Shown: one piece after another, positions 1 to 13,300 of the stretch
Layout: each line of letters opens with the position of its first letter
Position numbering within the stretch: position 1 is the first letter of the stretch
NCBI GenBank assembly: GCA_023053575.1
Contig: JAKZAP010000001.1
Location: 18,618,533 to 18,682,532, forward strand
DNA: 64,000 nucleotides
From: Branchinecta lynchi
Taxonomy: Eukaryota; Arthropoda; Branchiopoda; Anostraca; Branchinectidae
Reading direction: 5' to 3'
Translations under genes and position numbers: made by a program
Notes under the pieces: model-generated
Seen by the model: only the letters and a program-made list of their open reading frames with translations
The model's database searches: none
What the model was told of the DNA's origin: nothing

Positions 1-459
1 ATGAGTGTGAAAGCTAAAAGGGGTTTTCACAAGACTTCTTAGTCACTTTTCAGCGAGTGAAACTCAGTGCAAGAGCCCCGGCATATTGGTTGCGGAATTA
101 CTTTCCGATTTTTTTTGTTTTCTTCGACGCTGGTTCAAGGAATGAACAGTTATGCTGAAGGGATCATTCTTGTCGGCTCGTGTTATCATTCTGCAGATGG
201 CGCCAAAATCCGCTGTCGGATTCCTGTATTGTGTAAATTGGAATTTGCGAAATGGGGTTTGTTTGACCTGCTTTGTACTACCAAATATAGTCAGTGTCAA
301 GTTGCCAAAGCGTTTGTGTAACTACTTGGAGAAGGATGTGCTTGCTCGCATATGTGGCGTCCCTGGTAGGTAGGAGCGCTGGGGAATAACTTGTCTACCT
401 CTATAGAAGATTCGTATTTTATCCATCATCTGTCTTTTTTTTCTTTTTTTTTATGGAAC
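1..459. other. UNC-45 intron sequence, nothing recognised
   Basis: Short open frames occur on both strands (for example 67-321) but none resembles a known protein, and no exon of UNC-45 is seen. Confidence 0.5.
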
Positions 460-1135
460 TTGCAGCCTCTGGCTCAAGTGCCATATACCGGTCGCAATTC
501 CGTCTGTCTGTCGGTCCGGTTTTTTTGTGAACTTTTTGGAGTTAGGGTACTTCCAGATGTACTAGGACGATGGAACTTGGCAGGAGTATCAGGGGCCCGA
601 CCAGACTAACCTGGAAATAATCAGTTTCCCTATCCGACCATCTGCGGGTGAGTGGAAGACGGTGGAAACTGGAAAATTGAGGGCAGTTTGTCACATATTT
701 TCGAGTTGGGGTACTAACAGATGTGCTAGGATGATGAAACTCGGCAGGCATATCAGGGACCCTACCAAACTAACTGGGAATAATCAGTTTCCCTATCCGA
801 CCATCTAGGGGGGGTTGAGACGGGGGGGGATCCGGAAAATTGAGTAGTGTGAAACTTTTGAACGGGTGATCGGATTGGAATGAAGCTTAATAACTCAATA
901 GATGATATATCTGTGATATCCGATTTGAATTCTGGACCGGGTTCGACAGCTATGGGGGAGTTGGGGGGGGGGATCTCAAAAAACGGTTAAAATCGAGGGA
1001 TCAGAGTGAAACTTGCTGCGAAGAACAACCTTCCGCGCTAGATAAATCGTTTTACAATTGGACTGGCTCCGGACACTTGGGGGGGGGGGGTCTGGAATTC
1101 CAGTGATCGCCAGTTAAGGTACTTCCAGATGTGCT
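460..1135 (+). repeat. Tandem-repeat element, about 180-bp units (copy 1)
   Basis: A GTCTGTCTGTCGGTCCGG tract is followed by at least two diverged copies of a unit containing CTTCCAGATGTACTAGGA, CAGTTTCCCTATCCGACCAT and GGAAAATTGAG, with poly-G runs. The reverse-complement homologue fills 33010-34140. It abuts the composite element that begins at 1262. Confidence 0.7.
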
Positions 1136-1261
1136 AGGACGGTGAAACTTCGCTTGAATATTAGAGATTCGACTTTTAACTCCAAGCAAGTCTCACGAAG
1201 GAAACTACAAAAAACATTTAGCGCTAAGCTAGAATCTTTAGTTTTCTTTTTCCTACAAGTT

Positions 1262-2084
1262 CGTTTTGGGATCCCAAAACGTAAGTGGAGGGAAACATAT
1301 GACATCGCAGAAATGTCCGTCCGTCGTGTAAGCACGATAACTCTCGAAGGGAATGAGGTATTTTGACGAAACTTGGTGTGAGGATTCATTGGGTCAAGGG
1401 TAAGGCTAATGTGATAATCGATTATGGGGTAAGAAGGCATTATGAGTACGATAGCGAAAACCATTTTCTTGCGGACAAGTAGTTCGTCCGGAATCCGGCA
1501 AAAACTGGAAAGTTGGTTAAGAGTAAAACTTTTATTTGAAGTTGATTGAATTTCCGGTTTTGGGGTAAAAAGACATGCTAAACACCGTGGCGAAAACCAT
1601 TTTCTCGCCGAGCAAGTAGTTCGTCCGGAATCCGGCGAAAACCGGAAAGTTGGTTAAAAGTAAAAGCTTCATTTGAAGTTGATTAAATGTTCGATTGAGG
1701 GGTAAAAGGACATGCTGATCACGATGGTGAAAACCATTTTCTCGCCGAACAACTAGCTCACCCGGAATCCGGCCAAAACTTAAGTCAAAGTTTTATTTAA
1801 AGTTGATTACATGTTCTTTATAGGGACAAGGAGATCCGCTGGATTCGTTTCTGAATTTTCTTTTTTTTTATGGATTAGTAATTCGCTAGGGATTTGTGCG
1901 AAACCGGAAACTTGGCAGAAGTTTTGGTCAGTATCGTCAAAATAGATATGGCTTATAGAGGTATATCTGAATTTGGTTTTCTCTGATGATTAGCCTGGCG
2001 AAGACTGGATCTGGCGAAGACAAGACCCAATTGTCTGACTCATATATTGGATTTTTGGGACCCCATCGACACCTTTGGTCTTGT
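1262..2084 (+). repeat. Composite tandem-repeat element (copy 1)
   Basis: It opens with the palindromic CGTTTTGGGATCCCAAAACG and a GTCCGTCCGT tract. Diverged tandem units follow that carry AATCCGG-CAAAACCGGAAAG, TTTTATTTGAAGTTGATT and GACATGCT, then a distinct end reading GGGACCCCATCGACACCTTT. The same order of parts recurs in both orientations elsewhere in the window. Confidence 0.8.
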
Positions 2085-2469
2085 TCCAACTTGAGCGGGT
2101 TTGAGTCTGAAGAGGACTCTTGCCAAGAGGGCCGAAATACAGCTCCAATGAAATTTAGCGGACGTATCCGTTTTGCACTATCAAATACATCTCAACCCAT
2201 GCAAGTGCCATATGAGCTTACAGCTCTTGTTTGCTCTATAGTCTACCTTGTAGCCCCTGGCTCTGCAGGAATAATAAAAACGTTTGGCCATTAAAGTGTC
2301 TATTATCTTTTCATTGCCGGCAGTCAATTCGGAATGTTCCCCAAAACATTCAAGCTTACAAAAGGCCATACATGTTTATGTCAGTTAATGGTAGTTCTTT
2401 CGCCCATAGTGACCAAATGGGTAGTAAGAAAGGAATCGTACTGTAATAAAAAAGGCACGGGACCAAGAT

Positions 2470-2657
2470 TGTCCCACCTCTGTGTCTTGCCCCCGAAGGA
2501 TCTTCTCCTCCAGCTTTATTGTTCATTTACCCGGCCAATCCTTGAGTATGCATGTACAATGAGGCATTTTGTGCTTACTTCCGAGTATGTTAATAAGACT
2601 GGAAACATCCAAATACGAGCTCTAAGAATTATAAATGGTGAGGGGAAGTCTCCTTAA
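2470..2657 (+). pseudogene. LINE reverse transcriptase fragment (C-terminal)
   Basis: The translation contains PPKDLLLQLYCSFTRPILEY and NIQIRALRIIN. This is the post-RT region typical of Jockey/CR1-type non-LTR retrotransposons (consensus LYCSFIRPVLEYA ... IQKRALRII). It is truncated on both sides, and its end is cut by the TTAA element that starts at 2658. Confidence 0.8.
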
Positions 2658-3143
2658 AGTTTAACTGAACAGGCAACTTATTTTTACATCTTAGATTCAA
2701 ATACACTGAATTATTACAACACCCATTGGGGATTTTCATTCTGTCCACAGTAGTCTTCAGTAGGGACGTTGGGAATGTGGACGCTTTCCCATGGTGAATC
2801 CGTCCACAATTCGCCCGCGAAAATCACTACACAAGACACCTCACTAGCAGACACGATGTTCTGCCATATCTAGTTTGTTTTTGAAACTGCAGACTGCAGA
2901 CACTTCTTTGTTTATTGGATACACAATTTATTAACTCTTTTGCTGCTGGTGTTGTTGCCAAATGTCCCAGGCACCATAGAGCTATCACAAAAACGGGAAG
3001 AGCGGCAAGCACAACGGAATAATCGATTATTTGGAAATATCAGAAAAACAAACTATCGCTTTTTCATCGGGTTTTCAAGATTATTTAAGCGAACAAGTGA
3101 TGGGTAACTAGATTGTCGTATCCTAGCCCTTTTCGGTTAAACT
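2658..3143 (+). mobile_element. TTAA-type miniature DNA transposon, family AGTTTAACTGAA (copy 1)
   Basis: The terminal inverted repeats are AGTTTAACTGAA at the left and TTCGGTTAAACT at the right. They are flanked by TTAA at 2654-2657 and 3144-3147, the target duplication of piggyBac and some Kolobok-like families. No coding capacity is seen. Related copies lie at 10412-10858, 5232-5815 and 58475-58665. Confidence 0.85.
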
Positions 3144-3147
3144 TTAA

Positions 3148-4174
3148 CATATCTGCATAGTAAGTTCAAGCAAACTACTCTGGACGAAAGAAGAATCCTC
3201 CTGTGCCTTCAGTTTGGTACTAAGACCAAGGTAGTATCTTGCCAAGACCCTGTCTGCTTCCCGATTACTTCCCAGCGTCCCCTAACCCTACTCAGACCAT
3301 AATGCGACGAGTCCCAGAAAATTCCCAAATCGACTGCGGTCCCTAGAAGGCACGAAAGATATCGAGGGACTTCAGATATCGAGGGGTAAGGTACAATTTT
3401 AATGGCAAATATAAATAAACCTTGTGTTTCTCAAAAGCATCAGACATTACCAGTGGCGTACAAAACGACGGTTCACTAATTCTGATGGGTTTGTAAAAAT
3501 TATTAATACAATTCTAGCCTAAGGCATTTTAAAGAAAAAACAAACGAACAACTATCACACATCAACACTCAAATTTGTAAAATTGAGCTGTACAACAATC
3601 AGTAAAACTAGTCACAGTTATTGTTGAATTTCTTTGTTTTTGTTTTCTACCCTTTTAACTATGTTTTGATATATGTTAAATCAATATTCCATTAAAATTA
3701 CGTTTGACGTAAATGTCAAATTCGGCGAATAAGCTACGACAAATACCATTTAGAATAAATCTCTCTCTCTCGTCTTCCAACTAAAGTTAGCCTTGTCAGT
3801 GATGCTGAAACAAATCTGGTTGCACGACGTAAGTAACTTGCATCTCTTCAATTCAATTTATTTATCACCCATCTCAACAAAAGTAGGGCGAACCGCCCTA
3901 ATGGAGTAACAGGAAAGTAGAAAAAAGAAACACTAACACTAAATACAAAAATATCAACAAAGACGATCAAATAAATAGCGCTGACCAGGGGGGAGACAGC
4001 ATTGACACAGAAAAACGAAAATCCTGAAGCCGTTTATCAATAACAGAAGTTGGAGAGATTAGACCGAATTTGCATTTCTGGTCCAAGGTGGATAACTGAG
4101 AAGAAATTTCGCAAAACGAATACACACTCTGCGGACAGATAATTTCTGAGATTCAATGTTGATTTTATTTTCAG
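3148..4174. other. Intron remainder with a minus-strand retroelement 3' end
   Basis: Around 3843-3910 the minus strand reads a 3'-terminal hairpin (TTAGGGCGGTTCGCCCTA), GGGTGATAAATAAATTGAA and a short TTGAA tail, as in non-LTR retroelement ends. Otherwise the stretch is AT-rich sequence with a (CT)n run near 3762 and nothing recognised. Confidence 0.5.
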
Positions 4175-4343
4175 GCGCGGTCCGTAGTAGAAACCCTTGG
4201 CCTTCCGTGGCTTATTGAACTCCTAAACTCCAAAAATGAAGAACAAGTAAATGCCTCCCAGTACTGCCTGCAGACAATCCTTGACGCTCTCAGCGGCATG
4301 AACATGAAAGTGGAAAAGAAACCAGACAGCGAACTTTGTAGCG
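4175..4343 (+). CDS. unc-45: UNC-45 exon: central domain
   Basis: The acceptor is a TTTTATTTTCAG tract and the donor is GTAAGT. The exon begins in phase 0 with ARSVVETLGLPWLIELLNS, includes QYCLQTILDALSGMN, and ends after ELCS plus one base. It is the first recognisable UNC-45 exon in the window. Confidence 0.93.
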
Positions 4344-7300
4344 GTAAGTTATTAATTTGTCTTCTCAGGCAACACGTACGCTGTTACATAATCTTTTCCT
4401 GTGCATTTTTCTCTATGTCTTGTGCGAGTTCAGTATCTTATTTAAACAAGGAACAAATTTTTACCACACAACGAGATGGCGCGGCTTCTTAGTTCCGTAC
4501 GTCAATGCTGCTTTCAGCTTATACGCAAGCCATGCCCAAGATAATGTAAACGCTCTGCTTTCACTTATCGTTATAGGACCCCTCTTGCCTATTCTGCCTT
4601 TTACAATATACTTAGCTCCGATATGGAATTATAAGCTTCTGAAATCCCCACCTTTTTCCATTGTTTCGTTTCGTAACTACGAATTTTTCGCGCTTTTTCG
4701 GCCTTTCCGAGTTTTCCCGTGACCAACGAAAAGTGTGCCGGAGTCTTCAAGGTCCGCTGACAACTCTTGCACACATATGGATGTGATAATCTTCTGTTTA
4801 TTACTTCTTTTATTTGCTTAGTTTTCCCACTTTTGGACCAAGACACGTTCAGTGTTCAAATGTTTTGCGCCCAGCCGCCGCGTCGGAGAGCAGGAAGACT
4901 GGATGTAGTCGACAAGCGCTAACAAGAGAATCGCTAGTTTTAGGTGGAAAGTAATGGTACTTCAAAAAATATTTGTTATGATTCATTTCATAGGGAAAAG
5001 ATCATTTCTAGTAAGAGTTGTGCTTTAAATGACCCGTCGTACCTATAGTACACTTGCCCTGGTTTGTGTTTTCAATAGGTATCATGCTCCGAACGCTTGT
5101 TTGCAGAAGTTCAGTCGCAGGAAGAACCGTTTTTGTACATTTTTCCCTGTTTTTGCTTCAAGTCAACGGGTCTGGACAAAGGCTTAAATCAACCAAAGCA
5201 GTTGATAATTTGTTGATACCAGAGCCTATTCCTAAAGTTTAACTGAAGCTGAGATAGGACAATCTAGTTACCCATCACTTATTCACTTAACGAGGCTCAT
5301 ACGCCCGATCAAAATGCGTTACTTCGTTCTCACGAATAATCGATTTTCGTATAGTGGAATTTCCCTGTCGGATTTGTGCTACCTGTATGCGTTTGTACCA
5401 GTGTCGTATGCTTGACGAAAACAGTTTAGCACAAGCCAGATAGTGAAGTGTGTTGAGTTGAATGATACAGAAATAAGTTAGCTTTTCAGTTAAACTCCGA
5501 GTATCCATCTATTTCAAACTATTCGACAATAAGCAATAAGTAGTGTGAGGGCTGCTTCAGTAACCGGGACGGCGTCGCTCATTTTCATATAGTGGAATTT
5601 CCCTGTCGGATTTGTGCTACCTGTATGCGTTTGTACCAGTGTCGTATGCTGGACGAAAACAGTTTAGCACTAGCCAAATAGTGAAGTGTGTTCTGTTGAA
5701 TTATACAGAAATAAGTTAGCTTTTCAGTTAAACCGAGTATCTATCTATTTTAAACTATTCGACCATAAGCAATAAGTAGTGCGAGGGCTGCTTCAGTAAC
5801 CGGGACGGCCTCGCTCCGCTCGGCTATTTGTTTTGATATATTTGCGTAAAAATATATATAGCCTATAACATATTTACTCATGAAAACTCAAATCTTACTG
5901 CAGTACCGATTACCATAGTAGGAGCCTACTACAATAAAATGGAGAATAGATAAAAATAAATATAGGGCAGTAGAAAGAAATTTAGATTGATGAACTTAAG
6001 GCTGATTTTTGTACTTTCCAGTAGGATTTTCTTAGCTTATCATTAATATAATACTATTGCAGTAATAAGGCTTTTGCCTCTACAAATTTCTTGGGACTCT
6101 TTACTCACTAAATTGAATTTCAAAAGGTGGTAGTCGACACCTTGCTTTGAATTGGTTGATATTTTCGACATTTACAAAACTTTCTGGAAGATTATTCCAA
6201 TATTGATAGGCGACGGGGGTAGAAAATTCCATCTTTTTCGTCCAGTTAATTTGATTTGATAATTTGATTAATTTGATTTGATTAAAGGAGCCTGTGAGAC
6301 GTCTTATTTCTGTTACAATACTGTATTCAAACTGTCATGCTGATGAACTTCCTTATCCTTCGAAAAGCTACCATAAGTATTTTCACATTTAGAATTTCAT
6401 TTTTTTTACGAAAAAGGTCGTGACGAGACCCGAGCTTGCAAATAACCCGTATAGCTTTGTTAAAGGACACCTGAATGAAGAGTACCAAGTATCCTCCCTA
6501 TCTGTATGCCTTCCGTTAACATTGCCAGCAGGAAACCCAATCCAGATACGAAATAGTGTTTCGGAACTATGATTTTTGCTCCATTTTGCATCTGTCCTTA
6601 TTTCAATACCGAACGATTTTAGAAATGAACAAATGTCTCCAATCAACCCTTCTTCTGGAATATTGTTTAACCAGTGAAGCCCAAACGTATATCTAGAAGA
6701 AATTCAACGCGATCCGGCCAGTGCTGTACAAGATTTGAATGATTTGCGCTTTTTGTCTTGGAGTCCGCATGTGCAAACCTCCAGAAACGAACATCCCTAT
6801 TTTGAAAACGTCACTCTCAGGAGAAGAATGCTCTCCGTGGCCATGTCTGTAAATGAATTCTCCATGGTGTGTTCAAGTATGGTTTCATTGTTCAGGTGTC
6901 CTTTAAGGATTTCGACTGGAAAGTTTGAGGTATAAATGCTTGTTCCATAATAAAGACTTACAGTGGAAAAGAATTAGCTTACTTTAAAAACTCATTATAG
7001 GATATACCCCCGTACTGAATGGCATACAACAAATGGAGTGGTACAGGAGATCAGATCCCAGAAATAAATTATAGTTGTTGATATGTTCATATTGTTCTAT
7101 TATGGTTTCTCTCTTTACGTAGCCGAGATTTCATCTCTCCGAGGCGCTGTAAACTTTACTTCCATAACTTGCTTGCTGCCCAAACTCGCAGAAATGTAGG
7201 CTACTATAAGACTCAGTCGAGATAAGCCTACGCTTAGAACTGTATCAGGCGTGGAACACCGACCAACCAGAAAAACGCATTTCAAGTTTGCAATTACCGA

Positions 7301-10300
7301 AGCATGAGCTCTGCTGAATGCAGTCCGTTGGCCTATATCTCTTGAACACCGGATGGAACATTTCTGACGTTTCTCGTTGACAGCCAAGTTTCTTTAGTAA
7401 AACTCAGTCTCGGGATGACCATGAAGCAAGCCTACTTAGCTTTCTGGGATTAACGGATTTAAAACTGGAAGCATTCTAGCGTTTGCAATAGTTGCGTTTT
7501 TGCAGATATCATGGTATCTGATCTGATACAACGGTCAAAAGGCGTGTTGGCAGTTACCGTGGTATCTGGCAAGTCATCTCGGTATCAGATATTCAGATAC
7601 CACGGCCCGACCGTGGTAAGCGATCGTGGTATCTAAAAAGTTATCTCACTTTCATCATCACCAACAATAGAGCCTAGGATTTCTTCAAATTGGTGGGAAA
7701 GAAGTTTGGCACTCAGTGATGTGACTGGATATCAATTTTTCCTTCTGGATGACAACGAAAAGCGCTATTTCGGCAATAGTCGTTTTTGCAGAGCAGCCGT
7801 GGTATCAGATACCACGGTAACTGCAAAAACGACTAATACTCTATATGACTTAAGTCCAAAACACGCCAGTGACCCTCAGGAAGAAGGAGTAAGCGTGTCC
7901 GTACGACTCAAACTCAACGACTCGAATCCGCTGTCGATCAATCAACGCGATCTTTGGGAGCGTGACACCACTTCTGCCTTTCTTCCGCTAGCTACCCGGA
8001 GAGGCCGGAGATTTTGCATCGGCAAGGAGAGATAGTCGTCAAGAGTATTGCTGATATAGTTACCGTGGTAGCAGATACCACGGTTTTGCAAAAACGCAGC
8101 TAATGTAGTGTTAGTGTTCCGGTTTACTGAATTTTAATTATTTTGGTTGTTGTTGATGTTATGTTGTTTCTCTTTCTTTTCATTTTTTTACCATACTCCG
8201 TCTTTACCAAGAGGGGTTACAAATCAAATTTAATTTAATTTAAAAGACAGAATAAGCAAGAGGGGTCCTTTAAGGATTGGTGATATTATTCTCTAGATTA
8301 CATCTGAACCGTTGTATCTCTAGCTAACCGGAAAGAAATTGATACCCTCATCACCTGCCTTGTCTACGCCGCTACAAGTCGAACCATGTCCGGATTAGGA
8401 AGGGACTCCATGATCGAATTGATCTTGAGAAACTGCGACTACAGGGCGCTGGACTGGGCGGAGAGGATTGTCGACATTAACGGTAAGTCTGGACAGTTTC
8501 TAATTGTGAACTCTTGCCGGTCCCGCTCTACAATGCTTTGGGGATGGGAATTTGCATTTTCGCTGTAAGTGAAAGAAATTGAACATTTCTGAGATCCGGA
8601 GCGGAAGGGAACGATACCTTTAATGTCGGAAACGCGTTGAAAATGCGTACTAACAATGCTACTACATGCTTCTACTTCAAGGCTACCGTGTTACTGTATA
8701 CTACTATATGCCACTATTAGCAAGACCGGATGCTACTATGGCAAGACAGGACGCTACTGGATACTACTACATAAGATTGGATCAGTCTGAGGCACATTGA
8801 ATGATAGTATTCTTTGCTATTACATAGTATTACATGCAACGTTTTCGTACTACTACCATACAACTACGAGGGCTACAAATTTTTCATCGGGAATGGATCA
8901 GTCGAATTGGATTTGCGTGATGGATTGGATTTGCCTGATAGCAACGTAATTTGCGAAAGTGTAGGTATAGTTTGTGTAGGGATAGTTGTTTGTTGTGTGG
9001 AAATGGTCAGGTGCAAGTGCAATGCCAAGTCGGTAGATATCCTTTGTCTGAGCATTTAGGGGTGGGAAGGCACATTGGCAACAGAGGGTGTACAAAAGAA
9101 TCTCGATGTGCTAGAATCTAGTGAAAAACAGAAGCTCCTGCACTGACAGATTTCCTGCTGGGCCATAAGTAGGCATGGGCCCTGTTCCTGTTTTCTGTTT
9201 CTGTGTTTTTCCTCCTGTTTTACTGTTTACTGTTTTCTGTTTCAGGGACCCAAAATAAACAGAACAGCTGTTTTGAAGCCAGCTGTTTTTTTTTTTCTTA
9301 CCTGTTCTGTTCCATTTATCCTGTTTTGCCCTGTTCCTGTTTTTTTTTACCTGTTTAAACAGCCAAATCTGTTTTTTGGGGGCAACCCGCCTTATCAGTA
9401 CAACGCATCTTTTAACTCAAGATTTCCATCATTTCGAAATGCCACATTCCAAAAGAGGCCAATTTGTCAACCTTACCAGTGACCCACGCGAAATGTGGAT
9501 GCGCTGACGGCTATCAAAAATATTGAGCAAGAATCAAGCAATTGTAGGAAAAACAGCAAAAAATGGGAACTTCAGATACTGTAAATATTTATTCAGCTCA
9601 AGCTGTGCGCAAGCGCTCAAACGTAATGTGTAAAAGTAAAACGTATATAATATCAGAGATGGGCGAATCCGATCATGAAAGGATTAGAATCCGAATCCAG
9701 GGCTAGGTACGAATCCGAATCCAACATTTCATGCTGAGGATTCGAATCCGACCTTAACAAAAATTAAATCATGTTCATAGGTTATAGTTTAAAAATCAGA
9801 GGTGACAAAAAACACTGATATTTCAGGTAATCAGATAATGTGATAGATTACTTAACATATTTGGTGGTGGACACCAATCAAATTTGGTTGTCTAAAGCCC
9901 GTTGCGTAAGAATTGGGAAAACGGAAACTGAAAGGATGTAGCATAGAAATTTGAGCGGATTCGTAAGATTGAGGGTTTGGAATCTGAGTGTGAAACCGAA
10001 TCGAGCCTGAGAAGCAGAAGATTCGAATCCGGCCAGAAGGACGAATCCGGCCAGAAGGACGAATCCTGGATTCGAATCTGAATCCGGATTCGGATTCGCC
10101 CAGCTCTGTATCATATATTGTGGACGAACAGCCTAATAACCATTCGCCCTTGACTTTTAGTTCATTGGTCAATATGGGCCCAGTTACCAGCGTTTGGATG
10201 TGGGGAGGGAGGGGAAGTATCACCGAAAGATACATCTAGATGGGTCTTCGGGTGGGTCCAAAGACCCATCTGGACAATGATGTTCACGCATTCCAAATTT

Positions 10301-13300
10301 CCACCTTAGTACCAGGCATGTTTAGCAAGTTTGCGAATTTGGTCAGGCAATTTACTCTGGGCAATCCGGGCCCAGTTGCACATAGTTAGCAAAACGGTGG
10401 TAAGCCTTTAAAATTTAACTGAAAAGCCAACTAATGTTTGTGTCATTTCGTTAAACATACTGAATTATTGGGATTCTACAAAGGGAATTTTTTATTTTCC
10501 ACTATCTGCTCTAGTTATGACGTACAGAATATGTGCGGCCGTCCCCACAACGCAAATTCTACTATGACTCGGGAAATTTTGATCTAAATACAAACGCTGC
10601 TTTTCGTTGGGCAGTGGTGAGACTGGTGAAGATTATTTAGTGCCGGAACAAAAGAAAAATCATAAATCTTTCTTGTAAGGGGTGCAACAAAAATGTAAAG
10701 GTACCACAAATCACACGGAAATTCCACTATTTGAAAAACAGTTATTCGTGAATAGCGGAACAACAAAGTAACGCATTTTCAGCGGCTCTTCAAGCTGTTT
10801 TAAGTGAATAATTGATGGAGAACTAGATCGTCCTATCCCAGCCTTTTTAGGTTAAACTTTAAAGGAAACATTAGTTGGGTAATTGTGACCAATTGCTCTT
10901 GAACCGAGAGTGTATCGGGGCTTGAATCCCAAAAGTGACAACTAGACCCCAAGGCCCACAAGTACATCAAGTTTCAAATTAGCATCTGTCATGGTTCACG
11001 AGATAAGAATGCCAAAATAAAACGGTGAAAACCGAGGACGGAAAACCGGCTATCGCGGCCGCAAGAGTGGAGTGTCCATAAATGAACTTTCCACTAAAAC
11101 CGAACATTTGACCACCAAGAAGGATTCACACGACGTATTATCTGTTCAGCGAAGTTAAATGTGATTTCAAAAGACTAGTACTTTCAACTTCAAAAAGGCT
11201 AGAAAGGCTGAAACTAGCTTAGCGACATCAGAACATCCGCACCGGTTCATGATGTACACAAACGATAACTGGAATTCCTGACAGTATTTTTGGCACACCC
11301 TCAGTTCTATACAGAAAAGTTGAGATTTTTCCAACTTGATGATGAAAGTGTAACTCCGTTTCACGGATTTTCACAGAATAGTAGACTCACATTCAGCCGA
11401 GAAATCCGCGCGTTTTGAGCCTTGTATGACCATGCTCAAAAGAAACCACCGAGGAAAAGCTATTCGGTATTCTGATTGAACATGGATCCCTCGCGACCCT
11501 CCCCTCACAAAAAAAAATGACTATCATCACCAACCACTGTCACGAAGTGAAGCTTGCTTAGCTTTGAGTTTGTATGATCCGTAAACTTTAGTTTATTACC
11601 GATCACTATGACAAACAATCCAAGTGGAAAGCTAGGCTATGCGAAAATTTGTTGTTAAGACAAACGAAACTTCCACGGCTCATTTTCTCATTTTTATTGG
11701 CCAATTTTTATAAAAATACGGGAAATCAAATAATAAAAAAAAAACTGTTTTAAACAGCCGGTTCTGTTTTTTTTCGCCTGTTTAACAGCTGTTTCTGTTT
11801 TCGAAGTCATCATTTCTGTTAAAACAGAACAGGACCTGTTTTCAAGTTTCCTGTTTTCTTTCTGTTTCTGTTCTTATGTGACCTGTTTCTGCCTGTTCCT
11901 CTTTGAATGCAAAAACAGAACAGTGCCCATGCCTAGCCATAAGTGGCCTTCATTGGACAATTTTTGTATACATTTGTGTATCTTGTAGGTCTCATACGTA
12001 AGCTGCCAATATGATACGTGAAGAAAGAGATCTAAGAACCGTTTCTCCTTAGATAGATGGATAGATAGATTTATTGATCCAACTAGCAGCGCCGAATTGA
12101 CACTAAATATGTCGACCATTAATGTCAACAGGCTGGTACAACCACACACAAAAATATGTCTCTATTCAGTCATTCCCAACCTTGTATATCTTTCAGGACT
12201 CCAGCGACTCATGGAAGTGGCATCCGAACTTCCAGAGTTCAAATATGAATCGTCCATGGAGGTTACAGATAATACCCGAACCACTGTCAGTGTTTGTCTG
12301 GCTAAAGTCTATGAAAACATGTACTACGAAAACGCTCGAGGCCGTTTCGTCGCCAAGATTGAAGAGTACGTCAAAGACGCTATGCAAGGCACGGAGGTTG
12401 AGTGTAGGGTGAGAGTGACTGTGGCCTTAACCACCTTACTTCTCGGACCCTTAGACGTTGGCAGCTCGTTTTTAGCCAAGGAGGGAATTCTGGAGATGAT
12501 TATGGTGATGGCTGGCACAGACGATTTCTTACAACAGGTATGCTTTTCTTACGAAAAATTAGGTGTAAGGTGTAAGCTAGTCATATTTTTATTTTTATTT
12601 TCTTGTTTGTGTAAATGTCATCCTCAGTGCTTTTAGTTTACTCACCAAACTTGACCTAACTCTTGACCTAATGCCTCATGCCAACTTGCAGAAAATTACT
12701 CATCGCTTTCGAGATGAGAAGCATTGGAACGCATGGACAGATTCAGGATTCGTAAGGCATTCTCACTTTTGTTTGAGAGAATATTTCAGTACATAAACAA
12801 ATATCTGTTATTAGCTTCACACATTTCCATAGCAGGGTCGATTTGCGACTATATAGACAAGACCAAAGGTGTCGATGGGATCCCAAAAATCTAATATTTG
12901 ATTCAGACAAACGAGTCTTCTCTTCGCCAGATCCAGTCTTGGACAGGCTATTCATCAGAGAAAACCAAGTTCAGATATAAGCCATATAAGCCATATCTAT
13001 TTTGACAATACTGACCGAGACTTCCTGCCGATTTCCGAGCGAGTTACTAGTCCAGCAAAGAAAAAATACAGAAACAAAACCAGCGTATCTCCTTATTCTT
13101 ATAAAGAACATCTAATCAACTTTGAATAAAAGTTTGACTTAAAAGAAAATCCGGTTACAACCGGATTCCGGAATAATTATATGTCCGGGTAGAAAACCAT
13201 TGTCATAAACCGACTCAGCCTCTCTTCTTACCCCTTAATCTGTCATCTAATCGAACTTTTGCTTTTAACAAATTTTCCGGTTTTGGCCGGATTCCGGGCG

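Larger units (their letters stand above)
9170..11935. mobile_element. hAT-like DNA transposon, 2766 bp, non-autonomous
   Basis: The termini TAGGCATGGGC (9170-9180) and GCCCATGCCTA (11925-11935) are perfect inverted repeats. They are flanked by an exact 8-bp direct duplication GCCATAAG (9162-9169 and 11936-11943), the hallmark of hAT-superfamily insertion. Both subterminal regions (9180-9370, 11740-11925) are packed with CTGTTTT/AAAACAG motifs, such as a transposase could bind. No transposase ORF is visible. Two smaller elements are inserted inside, at 9654-10108 and 10412-10858. The whole lies in the UNC-45 intron between the exons ending at 8482 and starting at 12197. Confidence 0.85.

Noticed and set aside
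10230..10275. Hairpin GATGGGTCTT ... AAGACCCATC as a transcription terminator
   Set aside because: Terminator hairpins of this type are bacterial. Here it is a small palindrome inside a eukaryotic transposon.
12097..12636. 179-codon ORF as an independent gene
   Set aside because: Only 12197-12537 matches UNC-45, with good splice sites at both edges. The extra residues are intronic read-through.
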